DNA from: Intestinibacter sp964449895
GTDB taxonomy: Bacteria > Bacillota > Clostridia > Peptostreptococcales > Peptostreptococcaceae
Assembly: GCA_964449895.1 (NCBI GenBank)
Contig: CAYVBY010000011.1
Span: 7,232 to 71,231 of the forward strand
Length of the DNA stretch: 64,000 nt
Reading direction: 5' to 3'
In this document: in pieces, positions 36,492 through 46,150 of the stretch
Layout of the letters: each line of letters starts with the position of its first letter
How positions within the stretch are numbered: the stretch's first letter is position 1
Translations under genes and position numbers: made by a program
The notes under the pieces: generated by a model
Seen by the model: the letters and a program-made list of their open reading frames with translations, nothing else
Database searches by the model: none
What the model was told of the DNA's origin: nothing

Positions 36492-37856
36492 ATGGAAAAT
36501 AACAAATTACAAAAAAACCTAGGACTGGCAACTGCCTTGTCTACAGTAATCGGAATGGTAATCGGAGGAGGAGTTTTCTTCAAACCTCAAGCAGTTTACA
36601 CTCTTACAGGTGGAGCTCCTGGACTTGGAATACTTACTTGGATTCTTGCAGGTATTATGGCAATAACAGCTGGTCTTACTGCAGCTGAAATTTCTGCTGC
36701 TATACCAAAAACTGGAGGAATGATGGTATACATAGAAGAAATATACAGCAAAAAATTAGGATTTTTAACTGGATGGATGCAATCAATTTTATTCTTTCCA
36801 GCTACTATTGCAGCACTTGCTGTTATGTTTGGTAACCAAACTGCAATGCTATTTGGTAATGCAGATTTAGTTTTACCTATGACAATTGGTGTTATAATTA
36901 TCCTTGGTTTTCTTAATACTCTAAGTTCAAAGACAAGCGGTAATATTCAAACAATCTCAACAGTAGCAAAATTAATTCCTTTAGTTTTAATCATAGTATT
37001 TGGTTTTATAAAAGGCGAAGGAAGTAATTCTATAGTTACTCCTTTTGTAGGAAAAGGTGTTTCAACAGGAAATATACTAGGTTCTTTATTAATATCAGTA
37101 CTATTTGCATATGATGGATGGATAAATGTTGGCGCTCTTGCTGGAGAGATGAAAAATCCAGGTAAGGATTTACCTAAAGCTATAGTAGGTGGTCTATCAT
37201 TAGTTATGGCTGTCTATTTATTAATAAATATAGCTTACTTAAAAGTATTACCAGCAAGTGAATTAGCTTCTTATTCATCTCCTGCTTCAGCTGTTGCAGA
37301 AGTTTTATTTGGACAACTTGGCGGAAAACTTATAACTATAGGTATACTAATATCAGTATTTGGTTGTATAAATGGTTATATTCTAACAGGTACAAGAGTT
37401 TTATATACTTTAGCTGAACAAAAAACTCTTCCATATAGCAATGTTTTAAATAAATTAAATAAATTTGAAGTACCTTCAGTTGCAACTATAATTATATCTT
37501 GCTTAGCTATATTATACGCACTTTCTGGACAATTTAATTTACTAAGTGACTTATCGATGTTTGCTGTTTGGTCTTTCTATTTATTAACATTTATAGGAGT
37601 TTTCAAATTAAGAAAAAATAGACCTGATTTACACAGACCTTATAAAGTTCCACTATATCCAATAGTTCCAATACTAGCTATTGCAAGTGGTTTATTTGTT
37701 GTTTTAAGCCAATTATTTTTATCAGGCCTTCAAAGCACAATCATCTCTCTTTGTGGAGTAGCTATAACATTAATAGGTCTTCCTATATACGAAACTGTCC
37801 AAAAGAAAAATAAATCAGATATAAATAATTACGATGATATAGATAAAGTTAGTTAA
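36492..37856 (+). CDS. APC-family amino acid permease (SteT-like)
   Basis: 454 residues, about 12 membrane segments. The first segment carries STVIGMVIGGGVFFKP, the unwound substrate-binding helix of the APC superfamily. FAYDGWINVGALAGEMKNPGKDLPKAIVGG lies near residue 205, and RKNRPDLHRPYKVPLYPIVP near 380. The pattern is closest to the LAT-like serine/threonine exchanger SteT and related amino-acid exchangers; the substrate is not certain. AAAGGA precedes the ATG. It is monocistronic, with a strong terminator that also serves the convergent yitT gene. Confidence 0.88.
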   Translation: MENNKLQKNLGLATALSTVIGMVIGGGVFFKPQAVYTLTGGAPGLGILTWILAGIMAITAGLTAAEISAAIPKTGGMMVYIEEIYSKKLGFLTGWMQSILFFPATIAALAVMFGNQTAMLFGNADLVLPMTIGVIIILGFLNTLSSKTSGNIQTISTVAKLIPLVLIIVFGFIKGEGSNSIVTPFVGKGVSTGNILGSLLISVLFAYDGWINVGALAGEMKNPGKDLPKAIVGGLSLVMAVYLLINIAYLKVLPASELASYSSPASAVAEVLFGQLGGKLITIGILISVFGCINGYILTGTRVLYTLAEQKTLPYSNVLNKLNKFEVPSVATIIISCLAILYALSGQFNLLSDLSMFAVWSFYLLTFIGVFKLRKNRPDLHRPYKVPLYPIVPILAIASGLFVVLSQLFLSGLQSTIISLCGVAITLIGLPIYETVQKKNKSDINNYDDIDKVS

Positions 37857-37900
37857 AAAAAAGGATCTAATTTAGCAAATTTAAATTAGATCCTTTTTTT
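37855..37900. terminator. Bidirectional terminator between the permease and yitT-like genes
   Basis: AAAAAAAGGATCTAATTT and AAATTAGATCCTTTTTTT form an 18-bp stem, with T-runs on both strands. Confidence 0.92.
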
Positions 37901-37901
37901 A

Positions 37902-38573
37902 TTAAGAAACCATATCGTTAATTTCTATATCTTCAATAAATAAATTTTCTTGTTTTTTATTTTCTTTGTATTGAGTTATCATATCTATTAATTTATCTAC
38001 TAATAGACCATTTGTTATTACTGCTATTAGTGAAAAAATGCCTTTGTTAAATCCAAAAGCTATAGTACCACCTATAACAACAAATAAATCTACCATTAAT
38101 AGAGCTATCCCTATATTAAAGTTAGTATACTTACTTAATATTTTAGCTAAAATATCAGTCCCTCCTGTAGATGCATTTATTGAAAATGTTATTGCAAGTC
38201 CTACAGCTATTATTATAGTTCCACATAAAATAGCTAAAGTTAAATTAGTTGTAAGTGCATAACTGTGCATAACTTTTTCCATAAAATCTATAACAAATGA
38301 TAATGCAAAGCTAGCATATATAGTTTTTGCTCCAAAATCTCTACCAACTAATATAAATGATATTACAAATAGTATTAGATTTCCTATAAAAATTAATGTC
38401 CCTATAGATAGAAATGGAATATAGTGATTTATTACTAAAGCCAATCCACTTAATCCACCTCCTGCTATATTATTAGGCGAATAAAAATATTGCAGTCCAA
38501 ATGCTACTAAAATTACACCTAATGTAATAATCGTATATTCTTTTATAATATTGATTATGTCATATTTCTTCAT
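37902..38573 (-). CDS. YitT family membrane protein lacking the C-terminal DUF2179 domain
   Basis: 223 residues with five or six membrane segments. YSPNNIAGGGLSGLALVI near residue 30 and FSINASTGGTDILAKILSKY near 130 are the paired conserved blocks of the YitT/DUF161 family. Many family members add a DUF2179 ligand-binding domain of about 60 residues; here the protein ends in a short acidic tail instead. Function is unknown. AAGGAGA precedes the ATG. Confidence 0.87.
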   Translation of the reverse strand: MKKYDIINIIKEYTIITLGVILVAFGLQYFYSPNNIAGGGLSGLALVINHYIPFLSIGTLIFIGNLILFVISFILVGRDFGAKTIYASFALSFVIDFMEKVMHSYALTTNLTLAILCGTIIIAVGLAITFSINASTGGTDILAKILSKYTNFNIGIALLMVDLFVVIGGTIAFGFNKGIFSLIAVITNGLLVDKLIDMITQYKENKKQENLFIEDIEINDMVS

Positions 38574-38675
38574 CCAGTCATTCTCCTTTTTATATTCTAA
38601 TTAAAATTCAATTTTCACGTACACTATATAATATCAAATTCTGTTAATTTTTTAAATGGATTTATTTTCATATTT

Positions 38676-40112
38676 TTATTTATTTATAGATTCCACTATA
38701 TGATTTTCTAAATATGCTTTCGCTTCTTCTTCAGTTATATTTGGATATATTTGTAATATACCATTCTTAATAACATCTACATATCTTTCAGATGGTTCAT
38801 TTTCTTCTCCAACTTCGAAATCAGTAAATGTAACTATCTTTTTATTTTCATACATTCCCAAGTCTAATTCATTTTGATACCATATACCTTCTTGATATTT
38901 TATTTCTTCAAATTGCTCTCTTGTCACAAGATACATTCTACCTAAAGTTTTTTCATTTTGATTTTCCTCTGCATCTATAAAAGCTACACCCTTTTGTTCC
39001 CATCTAGATGATGATTTAGAAAAATACATTCTATGGTTAATTAATATAGGTTTTGACTCAATAGGTTCTGAATTATCACTACAATTATTTATATATTTCA
39101 TAAATCTATCATAATTCAAATTAGAACCATAACTTGCGTACCATACATATTCTGTATTTTCATCTTTTATTTTCCACGCTGAAATTTTTTTATCATCACT
39201 AACTTCATGAAGATATACATATATTAAAGCTAAATGTTTAGTTCCTTTATTGTCAGTTACTACTGTAAACTCTCTATCATATAAAAGTCCATTGCTTTCT
39301 AAATAGTCTATTCCATTCAAGTCATCATTTGAAATTACATACAACTCTCCTAAAACTTTATCTTCTAAACTGTGTTTTACCGCAGGATATCCATGTCCTG
39401 TATCATAAAGTGTATATCCAGATGCAACCGCATCACCTATTACGCAATTATTTCTTAAGAATCTATGATTATTATCCCCCTTCATAAGAGTTCCATATAC
39501 AAATAATTTAAGTTGATTGTTAGCTTGTTTTTTCAATAAATTTTTAAATGCTATTGTATAGTCTTCACCCCATGCTCCCTTAGTTTTATTACTATTTACT
39601 CTGTTTTTTATATCATTAAATGTTCTATCTATCATTTTTGAAAAAGGTCTACAAAAATTATAATTTAACTTCATAAATTCTAGTAAACCTGTGTCTATAA
39701 ATAGATCCAATATTTCTATTTTAAATTCCATGCTTTCATATCCATGTCCAGATAAATTTGTTTTTGCACAAGCTCTTAATCCCAAGTTTAGTGTTTCTTT
39801 GAATTTTGGAATATTTGAATCTATATTCATTAAATAAGCTATTATCATAATCATTACTGCATAGCATGTTGGATAATATATAAAATCTACTCTAGCTTCT
39901 TTTGGCATAAAATTATCCTTCATTACCATCCAAAACCCTTTTAAGCTAGTTTCATCTTTAACTTGTTCATTTATAAGTGAAACACATATTTCTTCTATAT
40001 CTTGTCTAGTCTTTTCACCGTCTATTATAGATTGTAATAAATCTCTTATTTCAGATTTGTTTTGTAAAGCAGCCTCTACATTAGTATTTTTTATAGGTTT
40101 CATAATCATCAT
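38676..40112 (-). CDS. Protein with two gamma-glutamylcyclotransferase-like domains
   Basis: 478 residues, cytosolic. The N-terminal 190 residues are helical and unrecognised (YYPTCYAVMIMIIAYLMN). A first GGCT/AIG2-like domain starts at about residue 201 with LKLFVYGTLMKGDNNHRFL. A second starts near 325 with VWYASYGSNLNYDRFMKYI, which matches the BtrG-like YxxYGSNL form. The YGTL and YGSN loops are the phosphate/glycine-binding signatures of the fold; a conserved catalytic Glu is plausible in YLESNG (first domain), but I cannot confirm it in the second. The start has AGGAGG 8 nt upstream. It could cleave gamma-glutamyl peptides; unproven. Confidence 0.75.
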   Translation of the reverse strand: MMIMKPIKNTNVEAALQNKSEIRDLLQSIIDGEKTRQDIEEICVSLINEQVKDETSLKGFWMVMKDNFMPKEARVDFIYYPTCYAVMIMIIAYLMNIDSNIPKFKETLNLGLRACAKTNLSGHGYESMEFKIEILDLFIDTGLLEFMKLNYNFCRPFSKMIDRTFNDIKNRVNSNKTKGAWGEDYTIAFKNLLKKQANNQLKLFVYGTLMKGDNNHRFLRNNCVIGDAVASGYTLYDTGHGYPAVKHSLEDKVLGELYVISNDDLNGIDYLESNGLLYDREFTVVTDNKGTKHLALIYVYLHEVSDDKKISAWKIKDENTEYVWYASYGSNLNYDRFMKYINNCSDNSEPIESKPILINHRMYFSKSSSRWEQKGVAFIDAEENQNEKTLGRMYLVTREQFEEIKYQEGIWYQNELDLGMYENKKIVTFTDFEVGEENEPSERYVDVIKNGILQIYPNITEEEAKAYLENHIVESINK

Positions 40113-40273
40113 ACTATCAACCTCCTGATATATTAAAATAATTTTTAAACATCGATGTTTTATATATGAAAAAATATATTATACATTAATTGTATAATAT
40201 AAAAATATAAATTTTAACGAAGCCCAGCTTCATCTTTGATTTATTATGATTAATAGTATTTTTTCTTATGAAA

Positions 40274-41281
40274 TCATCTATTTCTATTAGGTTTTTTTAA
40301 TTTAGGAAGATAACACTTAATTTTATTTGTATCTATTTTTATTTCACGATTTTCTTCTTCATAAATTATAGCTGTAATAATGTCTCCTTCTTTTGAAATA
40401 ATTTCACTAACATATTGTTCAATTATTTTTCCCTCATCATTCTCATACTGTATAATGCAATTTTTACCATTCTTGCGAATATCTAGATATTTATGGTCTA
40501 AAAAATCTTCTTCTATTTTAAACATAAATTTTCTTTCTGACGATTGTGCAATTTCATCATACCATCTTTTATTTAAATTTAATTCATCAACAAGCACATT
40601 TTGTATTCTATCTTTCGCATCATCAGATAATTGCATCCAAATAGCTACTGCTACTTCCTTAGCATATTCAGCATATCCATAATCTTTTCTAACATATAGT
40701 AAACCATTTAATATTGCTATAACTTGAGTTAAATTTTCTACTAAAAATAACGGATGTGCCTTCGATTTAAGTTTTATATTTCCTCCATTTCTTTTTTCGT
40801 ATTCAATTTTTAACTCTTGATTTAAAACTCTCACTTTCCCATTATTTAAAGCAGATAAATCTTTTTCAATCGTTCTTTCGCTTACTAAAAATTCTCTAGC
40901 TATTTCCTCTATATTAAATTCTGTATGCATTTTTTTTGCAATTAACAATCTTCTTTCTAACTCAGAATAATATATTGGTAATTTTTTTATTTGTTTTTCT
41001 TTATAATAGTTATCATTCAGATATTCTATATATTTAGAATATACATAATAGGGTCTTTCCTTACTTGTTTTATTTTGAATAGATTTTATTATATCTTCTC
41101 TTATTTCATCTACAGATAATTTACTTATTTTTTTATCTAAATTTTGATTATCTAAATTTTCAAATACTTTAGATACTGTATCTTTACTTATTTTTCTGTT
41201 CTTATAAATCATTCCTTGTTTAGGTTGTTTATCTATAAATTTATCAATAGTCTCTCTAAATGTATCATCCCTTGAATACAT
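40274..41281 (-). CDS. Helix-turn-helix (DeoR/YafY-type) transcriptional regulator
   Basis: 335 residues. The DNA-binding domain is central: LERRLLIAKKMHTEFNIEEI then AREFLVSERTIEKDLSAL, an HTH_11/DeoR-type pattern near residues 110-150. The N-terminal 100 residues are charged and helical. The C-terminal part has strands that may form a WYL-like sensor, but the WYL tripeptide is not visible. The ATG at 41281 follows TTAGGAGG by 8 nt; a TTG at 41302 further upstream has no site. It sits where cysE/cysS often follow gltX in related genomes. Target unknown. Confidence 0.75.
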   Translation of the reverse strand: MYSRDDTFRETIDKFIDKQPKQGMIYKNRKISKDTVSKVFENLDNQNLDKKISKLSVDEIREDIIKSIQNKTSKERPYYVYSKYIEYLNDNYYKEKQIKKLPIYYSELERRLLIAKKMHTEFNIEEIAREFLVSERTIEKDLSALNNGKVRVLNQELKIEYEKRNGGNIKLKSKAHPLFLVENLTQVIAILNGLLYVRKDYGYAEYAKEVAVAIWMQLSDDAKDRIQNVLVDELNLNKRWYDEIAQSSERKFMFKIEEDFLDHKYLDIRKNGKNCIIQYENDEGKIIEQYVSEIISKEGDIITAIIYEEENREIKIDTNKIKCYLPKLKKPNRNR

Positions 41282-41303
41282 AAAAATCCTCCTAATACTC
41301 AAA

Positions 41304-41334
41304 AAGGAGATGTCACTAATTGTGTCATCTCCTT
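41304..41334 (-). terminator. Terminator after gltX
   Basis: AAGGAGATGACAC and GTGACATCTCCTT (one mismatch) form a stem followed on the minus strand by TTTTT. It lies 24 bp past the gltX stop. Confidence 0.88.
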
Positions 41335-41357
41335 AAAAGTTTTATAAATATATTTAA

Positions 41358-42842
41358 TTAGATTAAATTTTCTTTAGCATAAGCTAATCTCTTTAAGCAA
41401 AGGTCTTTACCTAATATAGCCATTGTTAAACCTAAATCAGCACCATGCATTTGTCCAGTTAGAGGTATTCTAGCTCCCATGTATAAGTTTTTACCTTTTA
41501 TTTTATGTTCTTTTTGGATAGCTTTTAATATAACTTTTACAGCTTCTTCATCTAAAACATCTACTTCAGCTATTTTTTCTTCTAAAGCATTTACTAAAGT
41601 TGGTATATGTTCCATTTTTAAGAATTCTGCACCTTCTTCAGTTTCTACAGTAACTGTCTCTCCAAAGAATATTGAAACATGATCAGTTATTTCTTTTACA
41701 TAGTGTAATTTTTCTTTTAATACAGATACTATTGCTTTTAAGAAATCATATTTTTCTTCTGCTTCTTCAGCAGTCACATATCCAGCTTCAACGATAAATG
41801 GTATAGCTAATTTAGCTAAAACATCATCATCTCCATCTTTCATGTAGTGTTGGTTAACCCAGTTTAATTTTTCTGTGTCAAATACTCCACCACTTTTTGA
41901 AACTCTTTCTATAGAGAAGGCTTGTTCTAATTCTTCCATAGAGAATATTTCTTTATTTTCTTCTGGAGACCAACCAACTAATGCAACATAGTTAACTAAA
42001 CCTTCTGGTAAATATCCTTTTTTCTTGAAGTCTTCTACTGCAACATCACCTTGTCTCTTACTTAATTTTTTCTTTTCTTTGTTAAGTATGTTTGGTAAGT
42101 GAACAAATGCTGGAGCTTCCCATCCAAATGCTTCATATAAGTAAACATGTTTTGGAGTTGAAGAAACCCATTCTTCTCCTCTTATTACATGAGTTATTTT
42201 CATTAGGTGGTCATCAACTACAACTGCAAAATGGTAAGTTGGGAAACCATCAGTTTTTATTAATACTTGATCATCTAAATCATTTGTATTAAATTCAGTT
42301 TCACCTCTAACTAAATCAGTGAATTTTATTACATGATTTTCTGGTAATCTAAGTCTTATAACATAAGGTTCACCAGCTGCTATTTTAGCTTCTACTTCTT
42401 CTTTAGTTAAATCTCTACAGTGACCATCATATCTTGGAGTTTCACCAGCTTCTTTTTGTTTTTCTCTTACTTCATCTAATCTTTCTTTAGTACAGAAACA
42501 GTAGTATGCTTTTCCACTATCTAATAATTCTTGAATGTATTTTTTGTAGATTTCTAATCTTTCTGATTGGATATATGGTCCATATTCGCCTTTTTGAACT
42601 ACATTTCCATTTTCATCTAACATAACACCTTCATCATGATTAACGCCAGCCCATTTCATAGCATTTAACATGTTTTCTATAGCACCATCTACTAATCTAG
42701 TTCTATCTGTATCTTCTACTCTTAATATATATTTTCCGCCCATTTTTTTAGCAAATAAATAGTTGTATAAAGCAGTTCTTAAACTACCTATATGCACAAA
42801 TCCCGTTGGACTTGGAGCAAATCTTACTCTTACTTCACTCAT
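41358..42842 (-). CDS. gltX: Glutamate--tRNA ligase
   Basis: Charges tRNA-Glu (and possibly tRNA-Gln). 494 residues, class I synthetase. The HIGH-like motif is FAPSPTGFVHIGSLRTAL at residues 7-24, and the KMSKS-like motif KKLSKRQGDVAVEDF is near 255. The C-terminal helical anticodon-binding domain includes IPLTGQMHGADLGLTMAI. It lies 15 bp downstream of proS, so the proS T-box also controls it. In the wider clade this gene follows ispF-proS. AGGAGG precedes the ATG. Confidence 0.96.
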   Translation of the reverse strand: MSEVRVRFAPSPTGFVHIGSLRTALYNYLFAKKMGGKYILRVEDTDRTRLVDGAIENMLNAMKWAGVNHDEGVMLDENGNVVQKGEYGPYIQSERLEIYKKYIQELLDSGKAYYCFCTKERLDEVREKQKEAGETPRYDGHCRDLTKEEVEAKIAAGEPYVIRLRLPENHVIKFTDLVRGETEFNTNDLDDQVLIKTDGFPTYHFAVVVDDHLMKITHVIRGEEWVSSTPKHVYLYEAFGWEAPAFVHLPNILNKEKKKLSKRQGDVAVEDFKKKGYLPEGLVNYVALVGWSPEENKEIFSMEELEQAFSIERVSKSGGVFDTEKLNWVNQHYMKDGDDDVLAKLAIPFIVEAGYVTAEEAEEKYDFLKAIVSVLKEKLHYVKEITDHVSIFFGETVTVETEEGAEFLKMEHIPTLVNALEEKIAEVDVLDEEAVKVILKAIQKEHKIKGKNLYMGARIPLTGQMHGADLGLTMAILGKDLCLKRLAYAKENLI

Positions 42843-42857
42843 CTTATACCTCCTGTA

Positions 42858-44573
42858 TTATCCTAATTTTACGTTATTTTTTACAAATTCAGCTTTTACT
42901 CTGTCTAATACTTCTTCAACAGTTATTATTTCTTTATCAGCTTCACTTCTTAATTTAAATTCAACTTTTCCATCAACTATATCTTTACCAACTGTAATTC
43001 TCATTGGTATACCTAATAAATCAGAATCTTTGAATTTGAATCCAGCTCTTTCATTTCTATCATCTAATAAAACTTCTACACCAGCTGCTTGTAATTCATT
43101 GTAGATTTTTTCTGCATTTTCTAGATGTTCTTCTTTTTTAACATTAACTGGAACTACTACTACATGATATGGAGCTAATGCTAATGGCCATATTATACCA
43201 TTTTCATCATGGTGTTGTTCTATTACAGCTGCAACAGTTCTTTCAACACCTATTCCGTAACATCCCATTATAATTGGTTGAGATTTTCCGTTTTGATCTA
43301 AGAAAGTAGCTCCCATAGATTCAGAATATTTAGTTCCTAATTTGAATATATGACCAACTTCAACACCTCTCATTATTTGAAGTGGTGCACCACATTTTGG
43401 ACATTTATCTCCTTCTTGAACATTTCTGAAATCACCTACTACACCGTCGAAATCTCTTCCAAAGTTAGCATTTTGTATATGGAAATCAGTTTTGTTAGCA
43501 CCGATTATTACATTTCTTTGATTTACTACTTCTTCATCTATGAATAAATAGTCAGCTTTTATTCCTATTGGTCCTGCAAATCCTACTTCAGCACCAGTAA
43601 CAGCTTTTACCATTTCTTCATCTGCCATTTCAAATTCTACAGCTCCACCTATAGCATTAGCAAGTTTAGTTTCATTAGCATCTCTATCTCCTCTAACTAC
43701 TACTGCTACTGATTTTCCGTCTGCATTGTATATTAATGTTTTAGCAAATTTACCTGCATCTATTTTGAAGAATTCTTGTAAATCTTCTATAGTATGAACA
43801 TTTGGAGTTGAAATCTCACTCATTTCTTTCATTTCTTCAGTTGAAGGTTCATGATTAACAGAAGTTGCTTTTTCTATATTAGCTGCATAATCGCATCCAC
43901 TACAGAATACTATTTCATCTTCACCAACTTCTGATTTTACCATAAATTCAGCTGATGCAGAACCACCCATAGCACCTGAATCTGCTTGAACTGGGCTGTT
44001 TTCTAATCCACATCTTGCAAATATTCTAGTATATGCATCAAACATATCATTGTATGATTTATCTAATCCTTCTAAATCCGCATCAAAACTATAAGCATCT
44101 TTCATTGTGAAGTTTCTAGTTCTCATAACTCCAAATCTAGGTCTTCTTTCATCTCTAAATTTAGTTTCTATTTGATATAAATTCATTGGAAGTTGTTTGT
44201 ATGAAGTTATTTCATTTTTCATTATATAAGTGAAAGTTTCTTCATGAGTTGGTCCTAGACAGTAATCTCTACCATTTCTGTCTTTTAATCTAAACATTTC
44301 AGGACCCATAACATCCCATCTTCCTGATTCTTGCCATAATTCAGCAGGAATTAATAATGCACATGATATTTCTTGTGCTCCTTTAGCGTTCATTTCTTCT
44401 CTTATTATATCTTCAACTTTTCTGAACACTCTTATTCCCATTGGTAATTGGTTGTAAATTCCTGATGCCATCTTTCTTATCATACCTGCTCTAAGCATTA
44501 ATTGATGACTTGTAATTTCTGCATCAGATGGTATTTCTTTTAATGTTGGCATTAACATTTTTGACATTCTCAT
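42858..44573 (-). CDS. proS: Proline--tRNA ligase, bacterial type with editing domain
   Basis: Charges tRNA-Pro. 571 residues, class II synthetase. Motif 1 (GIYNQLPMGIRVFRKVEDII) is near residue 38, motif 2 (TKFRDERRPRFGVMRTRNF) near 140, and motif 3 (CYGIGVERTVAAVIEQHHD) near 440. The insertion between motifs 2 and 3, about residues 225-400, is the INS editing domain that hydrolyses Ala-tRNA-Pro. A zinc-like CSGC and CPKCGAP pair is also present. The gene is preceded by a T-box leader with CCA as putative specifier. AAGGAGG lies upstream of the ATG. Confidence 0.96.
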   Translation of the reverse strand: MRMSKMLMPTLKEIPSDAEITSHQLMLRAGMIRKMASGIYNQLPMGIRVFRKVEDIIREEMNAKGAQEISCALLIPAELWQESGRWDVMGPEMFRLKDRNGRDYCLGPTHEETFTYIMKNEITSYKQLPMNLYQIETKFRDERRPRFGVMRTRNFTMKDAYSFDADLEGLDKSYNDMFDAYTRIFARCGLENSPVQADSGAMGGSASAEFMVKSEVGEDEIVFCSGCDYAANIEKATSVNHEPSTEEMKEMSEISTPNVHTIEDLQEFFKIDAGKFAKTLIYNADGKSVAVVVRGDRDANETKLANAIGGAVEFEMADEEMVKAVTGAEVGFAGPIGIKADYLFIDEEVVNQRNVIIGANKTDFHIQNANFGRDFDGVVGDFRNVQEGDKCPKCGAPLQIMRGVEVGHIFKLGTKYSESMGATFLDQNGKSQPIIMGCYGIGVERTVAAVIEQHHDENGIIWPLALAPYHVVVVPVNVKKEEHLENAEKIYNELQAAGVEVLLDDRNERAGFKFKDSDLLGIPMRITVGKDIVDGKVEFKLRSEADKEIITVEEVLDRVKAEFVKNNVKLG

Positions 44574-44604
44574 ATCTATTTATCCTCCTTAAATTTTCTC
44601 AGTA

Positions 44605-44850
44605 TTAAAAAAACCTTTCATCTCCTATAAAAGAGACGAAAGGTTATATTTCCGCGGTACCACTCTAATTAGCTCAAATGAGCTCTCTCATAAGGATATA
44701 ACGGTCCTGCCCGTAAAAACTTTTTACCGTTTTTATGCTAAAAGACTGGTTCAAAAACATCATCATAGAAACTCTCACCACTATTTCCTCTCTGTAAAGA
44801 ATCAAATTTTTTACTATTTCTTTATCATTGCTTTTTATAAATTCATTAGA
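44605..44850 (-). promoter_or_regulatory. T-box riboswitch upstream of proS, putative specifier CCA (proline)
   Basis: The minus-strand transcript contains the T-box signature AGAGTGGTACCGCGG (44667-44653), then the terminator stem AACCTTTCGTCTC / GGAGATGAAAGGTT and seven T residues. Upstream, CAGAGAGG resembles the K-turn of Stem I, GTGGTGAGAG its distal loop, and GAACCAGTC holds the trinucleotide CCA at 44749-44747 followed by a purine. Uncharged tRNA-Pro(UGG) pairing would stabilise the antiterminator and express proS-gltX. The specifier position is my inference from local sequence. Confidence 0.92.
44609..44645 (-). terminator. T-box attenuator terminator before proS
   Basis: AACCTTTCGTCTC and GGAGATGAAAGGTT (one mismatch plus one bulge) form a stem followed by TTTTTTT. 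It competes with the antiterminator that contains the TGGTACC element. Confidence 0.9.
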
Positions 44851-44891
44851 ATAAACTATATTAAATTTTTAATTATTTCATAATCTCTTTT

Positions 44892-44921
44892 ATAATATAT
44901 TATTTTTATATTATTTGTCAA
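44892..44921 (-). promoter_or_regulatory. Probable promoter of the proS T-box transcript
   Basis: On the minus strand, TTGACA (44921-44916) overlaps the ispF stop codon region; TATTAT (44897-44892) follows after 18 bp. The start would be near 44885, about 40 nt before Stem I. Confidence 0.65.
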
Positions 44922-45390
44922 CTTTAATTAATAAACATACAGCCTGTGATGATATACCTTCCTTGCTACCTGTAAATCCTAAACCTTCTTCTGTTGTAGC
45001 CTTTACATTTATACAGTCTATATCTACATTTATGGCTTTTGAAATATTTTGTCTCATATTTAAAATATGTGGAGCCATCTTTGGTGCTTGTGCAATTATT
45101 ATGCTGTCTATATTATTAACTTTATAACCTTTACTTTCTATTAGATTATTTACATATTCTAATAATTTTATACTATCTGCACCTTTATATTTAGGATCCG
45201 TATCTGGGAAATGTTTCCCAATATCTCCTAAAGCTAAAGCTCCTAGCATCGCATCCATTATAGCATGAACAAGTACATCTGCATCTGAATGTCCCAAAAG
45301 TCCCTTTTCATGTTCAATTTCAACTCCGCCTAATATTAATTTTCTATCTGGAACTAATTTATGAACATCATATCCTATACCAATTCTCAT
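44911..45390 (-). CDS. ispF: 2-C-methyl-D-erythritol 2,4-cyclodiphosphate synthase
   Basis: Cyclises CDP-ME 2-phosphate in the MEP pathway. 159 residues. RIGIGYDVHKL at the N-terminus and GLLGHSDADVLVHAIMDA near residue 33 give the zinc ligands Asp, His, His; DTDPKYKGADS follows. The C-terminal TTEEGLGFTGSKEGISSQAV is typical. It lies 53 bp downstream of ispD in the same transcript. AGGAGA precedes the ATG. Confidence 0.97.
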   Translation of the reverse strand: MRIGIGYDVHKLVPDRKLILGGVEIEHEKGLLGHSDADVLVHAIMDAMLGALALGDIGKHFPDTDPKYKGADSIKLLEYVNNLIESKGYKVNNIDSIIIAQAPKMAPHILNMRQNISKAINVDIDCINVKATTEEGLGFTGSKEGISSQAVCLLIKVDK

Positions 45391-45443
45391 TTTTTATCTC
45401 CTATAATTTTTAAAATATATTATCAATTACTATAAACTTTTTA

Positions 45444-46133
45444 TTATTTTTTATTTTTTCTTAAGTTTAAGATTTGTTTTGCTACATTTATATCTTCTGG
45501 ATTAGTAATTTTTATATTATCATAAGATCCTAAAACCATTGTAACTTGTTGACCTAAAAATTCGACTAACATCGAATCATCTGTTCCATAAAAATTCTTA
45601 TCATATGCATTTTTATATGCATTTATTATTAAATCCTTTTGAAAAGCTTGTGGTGTTTGAGCTGACCATAATTTTTCTCTAGATGGTGTACTTTTTATTA
45701 CTCCATTTTCAACTACTTTTATTGTATCTTTAACTGGAACTCCTACTACTACTGCTTTTTTTTCTTTTGTTATTTGTATTGTCTCGTTTATTATTTCATG
45801 ACTTACAAAAGGTCTAGCACCATCATGAATTAAAACTATATCACTATTTGAATCTAATTTCTTCAAACCATTATAAATAGAATCTTGTCTTTCTTTTCCT
45901 CCATAAGCTATTTTTATGTTTTTAAAACCATACTTATCTAATATTTCACTCTCAAAAAAATTTTCTTCTTCTTGCTTTATACAGACAATAATTTCATTTA
46001 TATTTTCATTTTTATAAAATACATCTATTGTATGAGCTATCATTTCTTTTCCATCAATTTTTATATACTGCTTATTCATACCTAAATTCATTCGTTTTCC
46101 ACTTCCAGCGGCAACAATTATTACACTATTCAT
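45444..46133 (-). CDS. ispD: 2-C-methyl-D-erythritol 4-phosphate cytidylyltransferase
   Basis: Forms CDP-ME from MEP and CTP. 229 residues, nucleotidyltransferase fold. The N-terminal VAAGSGKRM loop (residues 7-15) binds CTP, GGKERQDSIYNGL follows near 80, and VLIHDGARPF near 103 holds the metal-binding Asp. KDTIK and WSAQTPQAF are further family marks. It starts 17 bp after an E1 beta-subunit gene, so both are probably translated from one mRNA. AGAGGTG precedes the ATG. Confidence 0.96.
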   Translation of the reverse strand: MNSVIIVAAGSGKRMNLGMNKQYIKIDGKEMIAHTIDVFYKNENINEIIVCIKQEEENFFESEILDKYGFKNIKIAYGGKERQDSIYNGLKKLDSNSDIVLIHDGARPFVSHEIINETIQITKEKKAVVVGVPVKDTIKVVENGVIKSTPSREKLWSAQTPQAFQKDLIINAYKNAYDKNFYGTDDSMLVEFLGQQVTMVLGSYDNIKITNPEDINVAKQILNLRKNKK

Positions 46134-46150
46134 AATTTCACCTCTTGAAT

